From: Nannochloropsis oceanica
Taxonomy: Eukaryota; Sar; Eustigmatophyceae; Eustigmatales; Monodopsidaceae
DNA: 64,000 nucleotides
NCBI GenBank assembly: GCA_004519485.1
Contig: CP038108.1
Span: forward strand, 124,001 to 188,000
Direction of reading: 5' to 3'
The notes under the pieces are model-generated. The model searched no databases. It had not been told where the DNA came from and worked only from the letters and a program-made list of their open reading frames with translations. This document shows, piece by piece, positions 10,344 to 24,537 of the stretch. The stretch's first letter is position 1. Every line of letters starts with the position of its first letter. The position numbers and the translations under genes were made by a program.

Positions 10344-12096
10344 ATGGTGCCAAGAAGAAGGTCTCGAGCAATAGGTGCACCAGTACGACGTATGGTTGGG
10401 GTCCTGACACTCTTATTTGCCGGCCACAGCTTATTCGTCACCACCCATGCCCGTGCTGCATTTCTGCTGCCCTCCGCCGCCTCGGGTCGCTGCCCTTCAT
10501 CACGCTCCCACCCAGACCCTGCGACAGGAAGGAGGAGACACAATGTCCCACATATGGCACGTACCAGCGGTAGCAGCGGAGGTGGCGGTGGTGGTGGCCG
10601 GAGGGATGGAGGAGGCAATTACAGAGGAGCCAACCGGGATGCGCCACGCCGACGCTTTAATGACGACGACGACGAACGGCGCCGCCGCCGCAGCAGCAGC
10701 AATAGCAAGCCCCCACATGGCAGCAATAGAGACAGTTACAGTGGACGCAGTACATCAGCTACAGCAGCCGACACAAACGACATGCGTGGACAGGGACTAC
10801 GCAAGGCTTTGTCGGCACTAACGGGCCTCCGTGGTGACAAACCCTCCGCTCGAAAGGGCCAAGCAGGCACATCCAGAAAGAAATCGTCTCCCTCCTCCCC
10901 ATCCATAGCACCGAAAGGTAGCGTCGTGTCCCTCTCTCCCCGTGGGGCCACTACGCGGCTGAATAAGATGCTGGCGCATGCCGGAGTCGCCTCTCGACGA
11001 AGCGCAGAGGAAATGATTGCTCAAGGGAAGGTCAGCGTGAATGGCGTGATTGTGTTGGACGTGGGTTGCAAGGTTGATCCATCTGTGGACTCCATAACGG
11101 TGGAGGGGAAGGCTGCGCCGGTAGCGTTGCGGAAGGCGAGTGAGGTGGTGTGGATGAAGGTGAACAAGCCGAAGGGCACTCTGACGTCAATCACGGACAG
11201 CAAAGGCCGTAAATGTCTGGGGGATCTGGTGGAAAGCGCGGTGGAAAAGCGGCTTTTGCCTGTTGGACGGTTGGACAGGGACACTGCGGGATTGTTGTTG
11301 ATGACGAATGACAACGAGGCAATCAATCTGTTGACGCACCCGTCCTTTGGCCACGTTAAGTTGTACAAGGCTGTGGTGGAGAAGGGCATGCCGTCTGTGC
11401 ATGTTTTGCACCAGCTTAAGAGGGGCTTGGTGCTCTTGGAGGAGGAGAACGGGGGTAAAGAGGAGCTGGAGGGGGGGGTAAGGGGAAAGAGGAAGGGGGG
11501 GGGGGGAGTATGATGAGAGGGGGCGGCGGAGGGTGGTGCCGCGAGGGAAGGGGGGAGGGACGGTGACCTTGGAACCGTTGATGGTGGAGACGGTAGATTA
11601 TTTCGCGGACCGTAAGGAGGCGGTGTTGGAAGTCTCAGTGAGGGAGACGAAGAGTGAGGAGATTAGGCGGGCTTTTGAGCAGGTGGGGCATCCGGTCAAG
11701 GGATTGACAAGGGTAGCTTTTGGGTCTATCGTGCTCGGTGATATGAGGCTGGGGGAGGCGAAGAAATTGTCGATGGTGGAGATGGGACGTTTGAGGGGGG
11801 CGCTGGCGGCGATGAGGAAGAGGATGAGCCGTCGGAGGAGAAAGGCGTTGACGGGTTTGGGATCCGAGGGCGAGGAGGAGGGAAGGAGGGCGAGGAAAAA
11901 GAGTAAGGGGGGAGGAGTGATGGGAGCGGGAGGGAAGGGGGGAATAGCGGGGGAGGAGGGGGCGGAGGAAATAGATCCAGATATTGAGGCGTTCTGGGAT
12001 GCGGTGGAGGATGAGGAGGACCAGGAGGAAGACGGGGTATGGTTGGGCGATTATGATGAGGACGAGGACGAGGGGGAGGAGGAGGAGTCGTCGTAG
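10344..12096 (+). CDS. Plastid-targeted RsuA/RluB-family rRNA pseudouridine synthase
   Basis: Isomerises uridine to pseudouridine in rRNA, presumably plastid rRNA. The start at 10344 gives a hydrophobic signal peptide (VGVLTLLFAGHSLFV) ending ARA-AFLLPS, an ASAFAP-type plastid signal. A Ser/Arg-rich linker follows, then an S4 RNA-binding domain (TTRLNKMLAHAGVASRRSAE, VSVNGVIV), the catalytic motif GRLDRDTAGLLLMTND with the nucleophilic Asp, and HVKLYKAVVEKG. The family C-terminal half (VRETKSEEIRRAFEQVGHPV, LTRVAFGSI) lies in another frame, offset at a 12-G run (11495-11506). One base less would join the frames; alternatively removal of 11478-11508, a phase-0 GT-AG segment of only 31 bases, does the same. 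The C-terminus is a long acidic tail. Confidence 0.85.
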
Positions 12097-12233
12097 CGAG
12101 AGTCAAACAAATAGAGAAAGGCGACAAAGTACCCCTCAGAACTCACTCATAGATTGCCTTGCATGTTCTTTATTTTTAAATTCCTTTTCCAATGTTATTT
12201 AAACTTCACACCGTACAGATATCCGTTACTTCT

Positions 12234-13271
12234 TCAAAAGCGTCCCTTCTTGGCCCGAGCCCGCTCGATGACCGACTCGGCGACGGAGGCAGTGCTGAGG
12301 GTAGTGGTCGTTGGTGCCAAGCTCTGGGCGCTCACACTCCCCTTCTTCCTCCCTCGCCACGACGACAAGGATAAAATCGAGCACGTCTCGGAATTTCCTT
12401 GTCGATGCCTGCCTCTATAAACACTGCCCTTTGGCCTGTAGTCTCGTCCTCGTCCGCTGGTGCTGGTGCTAGTGCTGATGGTGCTAGTATTGCTGATGCT
12501 GGTGATGGCTCCACCTGGAAGCTTGCCCAGCGTGAGCGCCGAAAGGCGCGACACATGCGAACCCACTTCTTCATGTTCCGCTTTCCTAACCTCCATTTCC
12601 TGCTGCTGCGCCCTCCCTCCCTCCACATACTTCGGACAGACCTCGGCAAAGGCCGTAAACCCGCCCGTCAACACGAATACGTTCTCCCATCCCCTTTCCA
12701 CAAGCTGCGTGGCCATCGACGCCGCAAGTCCTGCACGCTCATCGTCATCGTACAAAATAACCAATGTCCTTTCCAGATTCTTGTAGCGGCGCAGCTCTGG
12801 AAAGTACTTGTCCTGGTGCAAATGCGCGTGGGGAAACGGACGGGTGTGGGTAATGACCCCAAGAGTGGGTGTGCTCTCGCCCTCGTCGCGGACATCGAGC
12901 AACAAAAAAGGCTTCTCATACACAGCATCATCCAGGCTCCCGTGCGTCACTACCAGTGGGCCGCAGCCCTCTGCCTCCTCCAGTGCGTCTTGTGTTCTCA
13001 TTTCATCGTCGTATTCAAGCAGTAGAGCTCGGAGCTGTCCGGGATTGACCCGACAAAACGTCTCTTGCCGTCGACGCACATACTGCGCGAAAGTCACCAC
13101 CTTGACCTTGTTTATTGTTGGGCCCGAATTAATTTTGCTGCGCACGTGATGGTATTGCCGTTGGGTGCGAGGCGGCAAAGGCGGCAAAGGCAGTGGTCTC
13201 TCGCTGATGGAGGAAGAGGTGGAAGAGGAGGACAAGGCGCGGCGACTCTCGGTCAACCGGGCACGATGCAT
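12234..13271 (-). CDS. CEP41: CEP41-like rhodanese-domain protein
   Basis: Single exon, 345 aa. The rhodanese fold occupies roughly residues 115-215: PFLLLDVRDEGES, HLHQDKYFPELRRYKNLE, LVILYDDDERAGLAAS, GWENVFVLTGGFTAFAE. The ILYDDDER block and ERG(F/W)EN-(V/L)F-L-GG arrangement are characteristic of centrosomal protein CEP41, and there is no catalytic Cys in the active loop, also as in CEP41. In animals CEP41 helps tubulin polyglutamylation at cilia and basal bodies. The C-terminal 120 residues are Ser/Thr/Arg-rich and disordered. The N-terminus is Ser-rich without a clear targeting peptide. It converges with the pseudouridine synthase gene, leaving about 140 bp between stops. The function is inferred from the family only. 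Confidence 0.8.
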   Translation of the reverse strand: MHRARLTESRRALSSSSTSSSISERPLPLPPLPPRTQRQYHHVRSKINSGPTINKVKVVTFAQYVRRRQETFCRVNPGQLRALLLEYDDEMRTQDALEEAEGCGPLVVTHGSLDDAVYEKPFLLLDVRDEGESTPTLGVITHTRPFPHAHLHQDKYFPELRRYKNLERTLVILYDDDERAGLAASMATQLVERGWENVFVLTGGFTAFAEVCPKYVEGGRAQQQEMEVRKAEHEEVGSHVSRLSALTLGKLPGGAITSISNTSTISTSTSTSGRGRDYRPKGSVYRGRHRQGNSETCSILSLSSWRGRKKGSVSAQSLAPTTTTLSTASVAESVIERARAKKGRF

Positions 13272-13986
13272 GATGTTGATGGACTGTATTGAGAATGACT
13301 GAAGTAATCGTGCCTTGGGTCAGTTGATGGAAACCACGGCTTGTGAGGTAAGGTGAAGACGACTTCCCCAATATTGACGGCGGGCGCAGCACATGAAAAT
13401 TGCGGTAAACATGGCCCAAATTGTGCCGGGCCATGGTGCGAGGTAGTGAGTGGTCTCTATGAGCCAAGCTGCAGTCCTCCCTGCTGAAGGCGGCCACAAT
13501 AAATGCGACTCACACACTTTCCACGCCAAAACAAGCACTTTTGTTGAATAAGGCATGGGCCCGCGGATGCACATTAAAAGCCCAAAATGTGCCAGCGAAG
13601 AAAGTATCCATCCAATTTCTTTTGGGGGTGCGTTGCCTCTGCGTTGCAGCACTACCGTGACCTCTCTCGCCACCCTTCATCTTCCCGTTTTGCCACGATT
13701 CTCGGCATCGAGCGATCTTGGTCTTGTCATCTGGGTTTTGCACACTTTGTGCCTGTGTTTGGCTTCAGCTCTCGGTTTGGGGATCACACCCATTTCCACT
13801 CACATTGAACTGCCGAGCCAACATGATTCGTAGCCTCCTCTCCCCCTGTCCACTCGCGAGCGCAAGCACTGATCTAACTCGCCCAGCGGGAGTGCCTGCG
13901 TGCGCGTTTCTAGATCCTCCATTTCCTTTGCACACAGCACATGACCATCACTCCCCAACCTTGTCGCCATCATATTCCAACAGAAG
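13272..13986. other. Divergent intergenic region CEP41-like / PGK
   Basis: About 715 bp between two divergent genes, hence probably both promoters, including that of a highly expressed plastid PGK. The sequence is ordinary in complexity, without (CCCT)n tracts. I recognise no specific element, and the short open frames here match nothing I know. Confidence 0.5.
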
Positions 13987-15815
13987 ATGAAGTTCACCGG
14001 CCTCGTCACGCTCCTGAGCGTCGCCTCTGCGCAAGGTAAGCCAAAGGAGGGATAGAAAGGAGGGGAGACCGTACTGAATTTTGGATCTGAGAACAACAGC
14101 AAGAAGGAAAACCAAGCCAAAAAGCAAGCCTCTTACCTTGCCTCACAACTCCCAACTCCCCACACACCAACCACACCCACAGCCTTTGTGGCCCCCGCTA
14201 TGTTCAAGGCCGCCTCCGCGGGCTCTCTGACCACGGCCACCTCCGCCGTGACGGCTGCCCCGGTCTGTCCTTCCAACCGACAAGGCGTTGTGACCATGGC
14301 TAAGAAGAGCGTGTCCTCCCTGAGCGACGCGGAGCTCAAGGGCAAGCGTGTGTTTGTGCGTTGCGACTTGAACGTGCCCCTTGACGGAAAGAAGATCACG
14401 GACGACACCCGTATCCGTGCGTCGGTGCCCACCATCGAGTACCTGGCCTCCAAGGGCGCCAAGGTCCTCCTCACCTCCCACTTGGGCCGACCCAAGGGCA
14501 AGGAGGACAAATACTCCCTGGCCCCCGTGGCTGATCGCCTGACCGAGCTCTTGGGCAAGAAGGTGACTTTCGTCCCGGACTGCATCGGCGAGACTGTCAC
14601 CAGCGCCGTCGCTGGCCTTGCGGAAGGAGATGTCGCTCTCCTGGAGAACGTCCGCTTCTACCCCGAGGAGGAGAAGAATGTGCCTGCCTTCGCTGAGAAG
14701 CTGGCTGCCAACGCTGACTTGTACGTGAACGATGCCTTCGGCACGGCCCACCGCGCTCACGGCTCCACTGAGGGTGTCTCCAAGTTCCTCAAGCCCGCTG
14801 TCGCCGGTTTCCTTCTCCAGAAGGAGCTCGACTACCTTGACGGCGCCGTCTCCCAGCCCAAGCGCCCCTTCGCCGCCATCGTTGGCGGGTCTAAGGTATG
14901 ATCTCGAGGGTGGGAAAGAGGGAGGATCGATGGTGGTGCCCCATGGGGGCGTTGTCTGTCGGTCAGCCCTTACCCTCACTCTCACGCTTCCTCCCTCTCT
15001 CGTTTACTCTCTTGCCCGTTTCTTTTCCTTTCATCCAGGTCTCCACCAAGATCACTGTGATTGAGACGCTCATCAACAAGGTCGACAAGATCGTCATCGG
15101 CGGCGGCATGGTCTTTACCTTCCTGAAGGCCCGTGGACACAACGTGAGTCCCCCTCATGCCCTCCCTCTCTCCCTCCCTCTCTCACTTCCTCCTTTCTTC
15201 CCTATCAAACTTTTTTGACCCTCCATACACCTACCTGCCCACTACCACACCCACAATCTTTGCCTTGAAACCTTCCCCCCTCCTCCTTCCCCCCCTCCTC
15301 CTTCCCCCCCTCCTCCTCAGGTCGGCGGCTCCCTCGTCGAGGAGGACAAGCTCGACTTGGCCCGTGAGTTGGAGGCCCTCGCCGCGAAGAAAGGCGTCAA
15401 ATTTATCCTGCCCACGGACGTGGTCATCGCCGACAAATTTGCTCCGGACGCCAACAGCAAGGTGGTGGCTGCCACTGCCATCCCGGAGGGGTGGATGGGC
15501 CTTGACAACGGCCCCGAGTCGACCAAGATGATCCAGGCGGAGCTCGCGGACTGCAAGACCATCATCTGGAACGGTCCCATGGGCGTGTTTGAGTTCGACA
15601 AATTCGCCGCAGGCACCAGCGCGATCGCCCAGACTATGGCGGAGCTCACTGCCAAGGGCGCTACCACCATCGTCGGCGGCGGTGACTCGGTGGCTGCTGT
15701 CGAGAAGGCCGGCCTGGCCGACAAGCTCTCCCACGTCTCCACCGGCGGGGGTGCTTCCTTGGAGCTGCTCGAGGGCAAGGTGCTCCCCGGTGTGGCGGCC
15801 CTCAACGAGTCTTAA
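13987..15815 (+). CDS. PGK: Plastid phosphoglycerate kinase
   Basis: Interconverts 1,3-bisphosphoglycerate and 3-phosphoglycerate with ADP/ATP; in the plastid it serves the Calvin cycle. Four exons close in phase: 13987-14035, 14183-14895, 15039-15143, 15321-15815, giving 453 aa. The first exon is a signal peptide ([16 protein letters not shown]) split from FVAP by intron 1, a textbook ASAFAP-type plastid signal. All PGK blocks are present: [94 protein letters not shown]. Codon use is strongly biased to C/G-ending codons (AAG, CTC, GCC), fitting high expression. The intron between signal-peptide exon and mature protein suggests acquisition of the presequence by exon addition (inference). Confidence 0.98.
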
Positions 15816-16785
15816 GTCTCTTTCTAGATGGAGGAGCGAGGGAGGGAGGGAGGGAGGGAGGGTAGATGGTAGGGGGGGAGGAGGGGGTATCGTCCACGTG
15901 TGAATTGATTAACACGATTGTGGCAAATTTGCCCCTCCTTTCATTCCTCACTTTTTCCTTCCCTCGAAGATGAGTCGTTGGTGAAGATACCTACTTCCCT
16001 TGGAGCGCGTCTTTGTGTGTACGGAGGACGGGGCAGGGATGGGAGCTTGGGGTCGATATATCGGTGGGTCTTATGTGTGCGTGGCGGGGCATGACGGGCA
16101 AGGAGGGGAGAGGGACCTGGATCCTCTCTGGCTCCCTGGACAGAATTGACGTACACCACACAATGACAAGATCGTGAAGATGGATGCGACTCGATTTTGA
16201 GCCTGCTTTGTTTTCTGCTACTTATGATATTATTATGTGTTTCTCTATGTCTACGTGATTGTGAGTCTACCCCACCACGAGCGTGTCCCCTGCTTTGTTG
16301 AAAGCGAGGAGATAGGTGCAGCTAGAGGGAGGGAACAAGGAAGGAGAAAAGATGTGAGGCGAGGATGAGGGGGGGAAAATACCATCACCTTGTGATATGA
16401 CAGTTATTTATGTCATCTCGTGCTGACATGTTGCCATTTCTCGTTGTCACTTTCGCTCGTGCTTTATCCTTTTGTAGGCCTAAATTCTGACAGCCCTGCC
16501 AACATCTTTCTTCATCCCATAAATTTAGACATAATCACATGAAAGTATCACTCGCATCACCAATTTTATAGACAAGCCAAACGAATGGTGAATTACACAA
16601 CATCTATTTGTGCATCTTCGTCTACCACAGCAGCTTCTCTTTCTCTTCCCGACGCGCTCTTCATCACCCCCCCTTTCTATCAATTACGCGAATGTGTTTG
16701 CGTGGGTCATTAATACGATATATCACATTCTCCTACCCTTTTTCAGTCTCTTGTTTGCTATCGAGACATTTGGCCATTCCACCAT
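15816..16785. other. Convergent intergenic region PGK / bHLH
   Basis: About 970 bp between two converging genes. It holds a short (GGGA)n run just after the PGK stop (15838-15862) and otherwise AT-richer unique sequence that should contain both 3' UTRs. No gene or repeat family is recognised. Confidence 0.5.
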
Positions 16786-19212
16786 TTAGGGCCCTTGTTC
16801 AGTCTTTGTCGTCGTCACTAACGTCACTCGCACCTCTTTACCTAACCCGTCTCCATCCTCATCGCTATCCAAAACCCCACCTCCCTCCGTCGTATCGTCG
16901 CCCTTCTCCTCCTTGTTGCAGACATCTGAAACCGCCACCGCCGGCACCTTGGACGGCACTAATGCCGTGAACGCCATCTCCTTCGTCCAGGTCTCCGCCT
17001 CCTCGGCACTCATCCCCTCCCCTTTCCCCTTCGCCTTCTCTTTCCCATTTTCTGCACCCATGTCTGAACGCATGCCAAGGTCTCTGCGCAATAAAACGTA
17101 AAAAGTAAGCACGGCCGTATCAAACAGACCCAGCCGCAAGCCACCAACTCCCTCGTAGCACACCCAGGGAATGCTGCCGTCCGCGTTCAAATCCGTCTCT
17201 TGGCATGACATGAGGGAAGCCTGATACAGGGAGGGGTCTAACCCTTGCTCCTTTAGCTGCATTTCTGTTGGCTCTTGTAGTATCACCGGCATATTCGCCT
17301 GTTCTTTCTGCTCTTCCCCCTCGCCATCTCCGTCGCTGGTGCTGCCGATGGAGGAGGTGGTAGTGGAGGAACTGTTGGAGATGGAGCGAGTGGGAATGAC
17401 ACGCGGGCCTTGCTTCTGCTTCTGCTGCTGTGACGGGACCTGTCTCTTGATATGCACCTCAAAACGCTGGTGTGGGATAGTGATCATGTCGTGCGTGATA
17501 TTTTGCATCACCAGGATAAAGGAGAGCAAGGCCTGCGGCGCACTCGAGCTGCCCACAGGTGAGGGCAAAGGGATGTAGGAAGAGGTGCGCGCCAGCAGCC
17601 AGCCGCAGACGCCCCCGGATTCCCCCGACGAAACTACTGAGCCTATGGACAAAAAGTTTGGGGAGTGAGGTAGCCGCAAGGCCCGGGCTTGCTGCAGATA
17701 CACGTGGCGCCAGTCAATCGTGGTCGTGGGGTGTAGCTCCTCGTGGAATTCGGCTTCCTCCGCCTTCCAGCGCATGCGGCATATTTCTTTCCAGGGCACG
17801 TCCTGCAAGGCCGTTGGCTCTTTTTTATCGGGTACCACATCTCGGCAGGGCTCGAGGAAAGCAGAATCCAAGCACGCCAGCAGCGTGTGCGTCACTTTGG
17901 GTGTGGCCAGGCGTTCCTTCAAGGGCAAGTTAGCTGGAAAGGAGGTCGTCGGCGTCGAAGGAGGGGTGAAGGTCTGAGGCGACGGAGTCGTGGGATCGGA
18001 GTTTTGTTGGTGCTGGATCATACTGACAGGAATCCATCGAGTCGGAGATTTTCGAGAGTGCACACGGTTCACACATCCTCGCTTCCCCGGTTGGCGCTCT
18101 CCGTTTTCGTCATCGTTGTCGTCGCGTTCTTTGTTGTCGTCGTTGTTCGTCGATGCCGCCGACAGCGCCGAGCCCCGTATTGTGCGCTTGCTACGTCGTG
18201 TGCCCTGACTGTGGTGATGATAATGGTGGCCGTTCCCACCGCCTCGCCACGCCGTTGGGGCCCGTTGCACGTCGAAAAAGGCTCCTCCAGCGCCGCCCAG
18301 CTGCTGCCGCATGGTCGTAATGAGATTAATCGCCCGCGTCAAGAGTCCGACCTTGTCCGAGCGTCGAATGTGGGGATCACCGCATACCTTGAGCAGCGTG
18401 TCGAACCGCTCCTTCAGCACCTTGCGACAGGCCTTGGCTCTACTCTTCTTCCGCTCATAGCTCTCCGCCTTCTGCTTCAAGCGTCGCGTCATCTGCTGCA
18501 CGTCCAGGGAGCCCTTACGTCGCCCACGCCCGCCATTACCACGAGCACCCCCACGCCCATGGCTTCGGCCTGATCCGCCGCCAGTTCCATCGCCCGCAGC
18601 CCAATGGGGGACAGATCCATCCGGGTAGGATGAGTGGGTGCTCATGCCGTCAGGGGAGCCCATGCCGTTCATGATTGAAGGGGGGAGGTAGGGAGTGCGC
18701 ACCTGATGATTGCTCCGATCTTCATCCAGGCTTGAGAGATCATCCTCATCAATCACAAAGTCGCTGTCACTGGCGTAAAATTCTTCCTCTTCCTCCTCAT
18801 CGTCATCGTTGTCACTCTGGCCCTTGTGGTGGCGGGTAGGGTGGAGGTCTTGCTGACTGCGGGTATGTCTGTAGTGGTGAGACGGCAAGGGTAGCGGGGA
18901 CAAGGACGGAAGCTGTTGCTGCATTTGAAAATGACCCGTCATGGGGTCGAGCATAAAAGTGTCAAAGCCACCACCGCCAGCCCCAATTTCCCCTATGGCA
19001 GCTGCAGGGCTCGGAGGGGGGTTAGGGGCATGCTGCTGATGGTGGTGATGCTGCCGCTGCTCTTGATCTTGCATCATCCAAATGTCATCCATAACCATAT
19101 CAGATAAGTCAGGCACAGGATAGGTGTGGTTCATGAGGAAAGGAAGGCCGGAGGACGGTGAGGGAAGTGGTATTGGAGGAAGGTGAAAGGGAGGGTGGGG
19201 GCCGTCCTCCAT
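16786..19212 (-). CDS. bHLH-domain transcription factor candidate
   Basis: Single-exon, 808 aa from the Met at 19212; the frame extends upstream but reads as an unlikely hydrophobic leader. Around residues 237-305 lies a basic/helix-loop-helix-like segment: KAESYERKKSRAKACRKVLK (basic region and helix 1), RFDTLLKVCG, a short loop (DPHIRRSDK) and helix 2 VGLLTRAINLITTMRQQL. Flanks are rich in Gln/His, Gly/Arg and acidic runs (DNDDDEEEEEEF), typical of transcriptional regulators. The C-terminal part (residues about 430-800) contains ordinary-complexity sequence (ICRMRWKAEEAEF, TIDWRHVYLQQARAL, FILVMQNITHDM) that I do not recognise. The DNA-contacting Glu of canonical E-box binders is not obvious, so target specificity is unknown. 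Confidence 0.7.
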   Translation of the reverse strand: MEDGPHPPFHLPPIPLPSPSSGLPFLMNHTYPVPDLSDMVMDDIWMMQDQEQRQHHHHQQHAPNPPPSPAAAIGEIGAGGGGFDTFMLDPMTGHFQMQQQLPSLSPLPLPSHHYRHTRSQQDLHPTRHHKGQSDNDDDEEEEEEFYASDSDFVIDEDDLSSLDEDRSNHQVRTPYLPPSIMNGMGSPDGMSTHSSYPDGSVPHWAAGDGTGGGSGRSHGRGGARGNGGRGRRKGSLDVQQMTRRLKQKAESYERKKSRAKACRKVLKERFDTLLKVCGDPHIRRSDKVGLLTRAINLITTMRQQLGGAGGAFFDVQRAPTAWRGGGNGHHYHHHSQGTRRSKRTIRGSALSAASTNNDDNKERDDNDDENGERQPGKRGCVNRVHSRKSPTRWIPVSMIQHQQNSDPTTPSPQTFTPPSTPTTSFPANLPLKERLATPKVTHTLLACLDSAFLEPCRDVVPDKKEPTALQDVPWKEICRMRWKAEEAEFHEELHPTTTIDWRHVYLQQARALRLPHSPNFLSIGSVVSSGESGGVCGWLLARTSSYIPLPSPVGSSSAPQALLSFILVMQNITHDMITIPHQRFEVHIKRQVPSQQQKQKQGPRVIPTRSISNSSSTTTSSIGSTSDGDGEGEEQKEQANMPVILQEPTEMQLKEQGLDPSLYQASLMSCQETDLNADGSIPWVCYEGVGGLRLGLFDTAVLTFYVLLRRDLGMRSDMGAENGKEKAKGKGEGMSAEEAETWTKEMAFTALVPSKVPAVAVSDVCNKEEKGDDTTEGGGVLDSDEDGDGLGKEVRVTLVTTTKTEQGP

Positions 19213-20155
19213 CTTGTGTGGTGTCAATGGCAGTGCACGTGCCTTTGCTGCCCTTACACTGTTGAAATGTTGGAGTAGCAAATAAATGAGCACACGAGAC
19301 AATTTGCAAGAAATATGTAAAAGCAGCAAAAGAATGTGACACTTGTCCCGAGGGTGGGAAATTGCAAGGTGGGAAAATGAAAGGCGGCACATTCTTTCTT
19401 TTTATTTTGGCCTCCAAGAAAGTGAAAAAGCACGTATCCTGACACGTTCCTGTCCAATAATTGAATTGTTAAACTTTGAGGGGCGCTGGGACGCCGTTTT
19501 TGTGCACGTACACGTAAAATGAGCACACGAAAGGTGATGCTGCGTGCTTGGAACGACGAACTTGAAGAAAGACGGGGAGGTCGAGAGAAACGACAGCAGC
19601 CGGGCATGCCCATGCTTGCCAACGCAGGCGGAAAACTTCTTTTTGTGGAAAATCCCTGGGACACAAGCGTAACATAAATACAAACACCTTACACCCTTCC
19701 GTGTATTGTTGACTTTCAAATACAAGCATACGTGAATATCGGCAGGTAGTCTCTGCGACAGTCCATCAAGTCTAAGACGTGAGAGCCGTCCGTCCACTAA
19801 AGCGAGCGCGCGGGCTGAAGCAAGCGCACGATGATGATAAGGAAGAATTTCACCCACTACGGGTTGGCGTGGTCGGCTATGCCACATTGTCCGACTGTAT
19901 ATCGTTCTCAAGAGCGGTAAAATTCCAGGCCTAGCGCCGTGCTGTAGTGTGCGGTTAATGGCCAGCGCGTTTCGTTCACACGTTCGCTCAAGCCGCGAAG
20001 TCAAGTGGAAGAAGAAGGTCATGACCAAACAAGCAGACTCGGACTAGACCTGTCGCGTAGCCGCCCAATATGCCGTATCAATTCTTCTCGAACTGCTTCA
20101 CCCATTCTATCCCCCTCTATTCCACGCACCCAAACCACAGCCAGACATAGCAACT
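19213..20155. other. Divergent intergenic region bHLH / RNR2
   Basis: About 940 bp between divergent genes. It is free of (CCCT)n tracts and of moderate complexity, and presumably carries both promoters. No motif or RNA gene is recognised; the long minus-strand frames here have no family resemblance. Confidence 0.5.
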
Positions 20156-23008
<2,853 letters not shown>

Positions 23009-23100
23009 GGGAGGGAAGGAGGGCGGGAGGGAGGGAAGAGGGGAGGGAGGGAGGGAGGGAGGGAGGGAGGGAGGGAGGGAGGGAGGGAGGGAGGGAGGAA
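23009..23100. repeat. (GGGA)n microsatellite, longest in window
   Basis: About ninety bases of almost pure GGGA units immediately after the RNR2 stop codon, probably in its 3' UTR. It could form G-quadruplexes in the transcript. Confidence 0.9.
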
Positions 23101-24537
23101 GGTGATGTACATGGCATAGGGACAACTACGAAAAAGGCAAATCACGTAAAATGAAGAAGAAGAAAGAGCTTGGGGCAGGCTTCTTATCAAACCGACGAAG
23201 ACACCTGAAAAAAGGAGAGAGGGGGCACACAGCGAGGGCACGTGAACAAATACGAACTGCCTGGCACACTCTCACAAGCCCCCCCCCCCCCGCGTGTGTG
23301 AGACAAGAATCTCGCGACTTGTTGACCTTCGGCCACTCCCGCATTCGAGACGGGAGAAAAGGAAAAGAAAAGGACGTCACATCAAACGTGGACGGCGACG
23401 ACCTCTGCAGCGGCCAAGGGGGAACAAAGAGTAAGGCAAGACTTCTCTTGTCTACACCAAAAACAGATTTCCCAAAGAAACAAAACAAAACAAAACAAAA
23501 CAAACAAAACACACACACACACAACATAACGCCCCACGCGCCAGAAAGAGTCGGCAACACACTCACAACTGACCGTGAACACGACACCATTAAGATTAAC
23601 TGAAATATACTTGAAAATTAAACGCATCGACGACAGACACAGGAGGGGGGGATTTGAAAGGAGAGCCCTAAACCAGGAGTAAAGCATTCATCGACGTCCG
23701 GAACCTCCCGCATGCTGGCCGCAAAGAAAGAAATCAACAATCAAGAAACGAGGGTGTTCTTCCGCCCCCCTTCACCCGGGAGGGGATGCAAAACAAGACG
23801 TGAATACTCACACTCTTTTCCCTGTTGATCTTCCCTTTCTCCGTCAGAGAAAGAGAAGGGCAGGAGGGAGATGTGCACTCCTACTAAGACCTATACCTCG
23901 CTAGGCCATAAGCACTTCGTCGCCCTGCTTGTGGATTCCGATCTTGACGGCCTCTTATCCCTTTCTTTTTCTTTCTTGTTATATTTCTTTCCTCCTTTGC
24001 CTCTCCTCTCCTTTTTTCTTCCATCACTGTCACATTCTCCTCGTCCTCTGTCCTCTTTCCTTCCGTCTCTTCCTCTCCCCCTCCCTTCCTCCGTTCGCAT
24101 CCGCGCTCGTCATGCACGTCCGCGTCAAAAATGTCAATCAGGGGACATGCGAAGAAAGAGGGAGACAACATGTTTGTGTATCAACAACGGAAAGGGAAAG
24201 CCCTCCCTCCCTCCCTCCCTCCCTCCCTCCCTCCCATGCGAACCCCTCCGTGGTTCAAGCTCGTGTCTGCGTCTACTTCCCCAAGGCCCCAATTGTGCCT
24301 CCATACACAAGCTCCGCCGCGCCTGTGATTGGATAGCCAGGGAAGAGTCCAGAGAAAATCCAGAGCATGAGAAACAGAGTTATCTCTTGATCCAGGTTGC
24401 GGAATGTGATTACTGGGTCTTCCCATTCACGAATTATTATTCCTCGACATCGCTGATGATCAAATAGGAAATAAATTAGATTTTGATACTGTCGAATATC
24501 ACATTATACACCACTGAATCATGCTGAGGATTGCTCG
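23101..24537. other. Convergent intergenic region RNR2 / dapF
   Basis: About 1.4 kb between converging genes. It contains an AAAAC/CA microsatellite at about 23470-23525, a run of C at 23280-23291, T/C-rich sequence at 23960-24100 and a (CCCT)n tract at 24199-24235. Small open frames have no recognisable family. I see no RNA gene. Confidence 0.5.

Noticed and set aside
19402-20028. Minus-strand frame of 208 codons between bHLH and RNR2
   Set aside because: No recognisable domain and no supporting splice or conservation signal.
23151-23603. Plus-strand frame of 150 codons after RNR2
   Set aside because: Built partly on AAAAC/CA simple repeats; no family resemblance.
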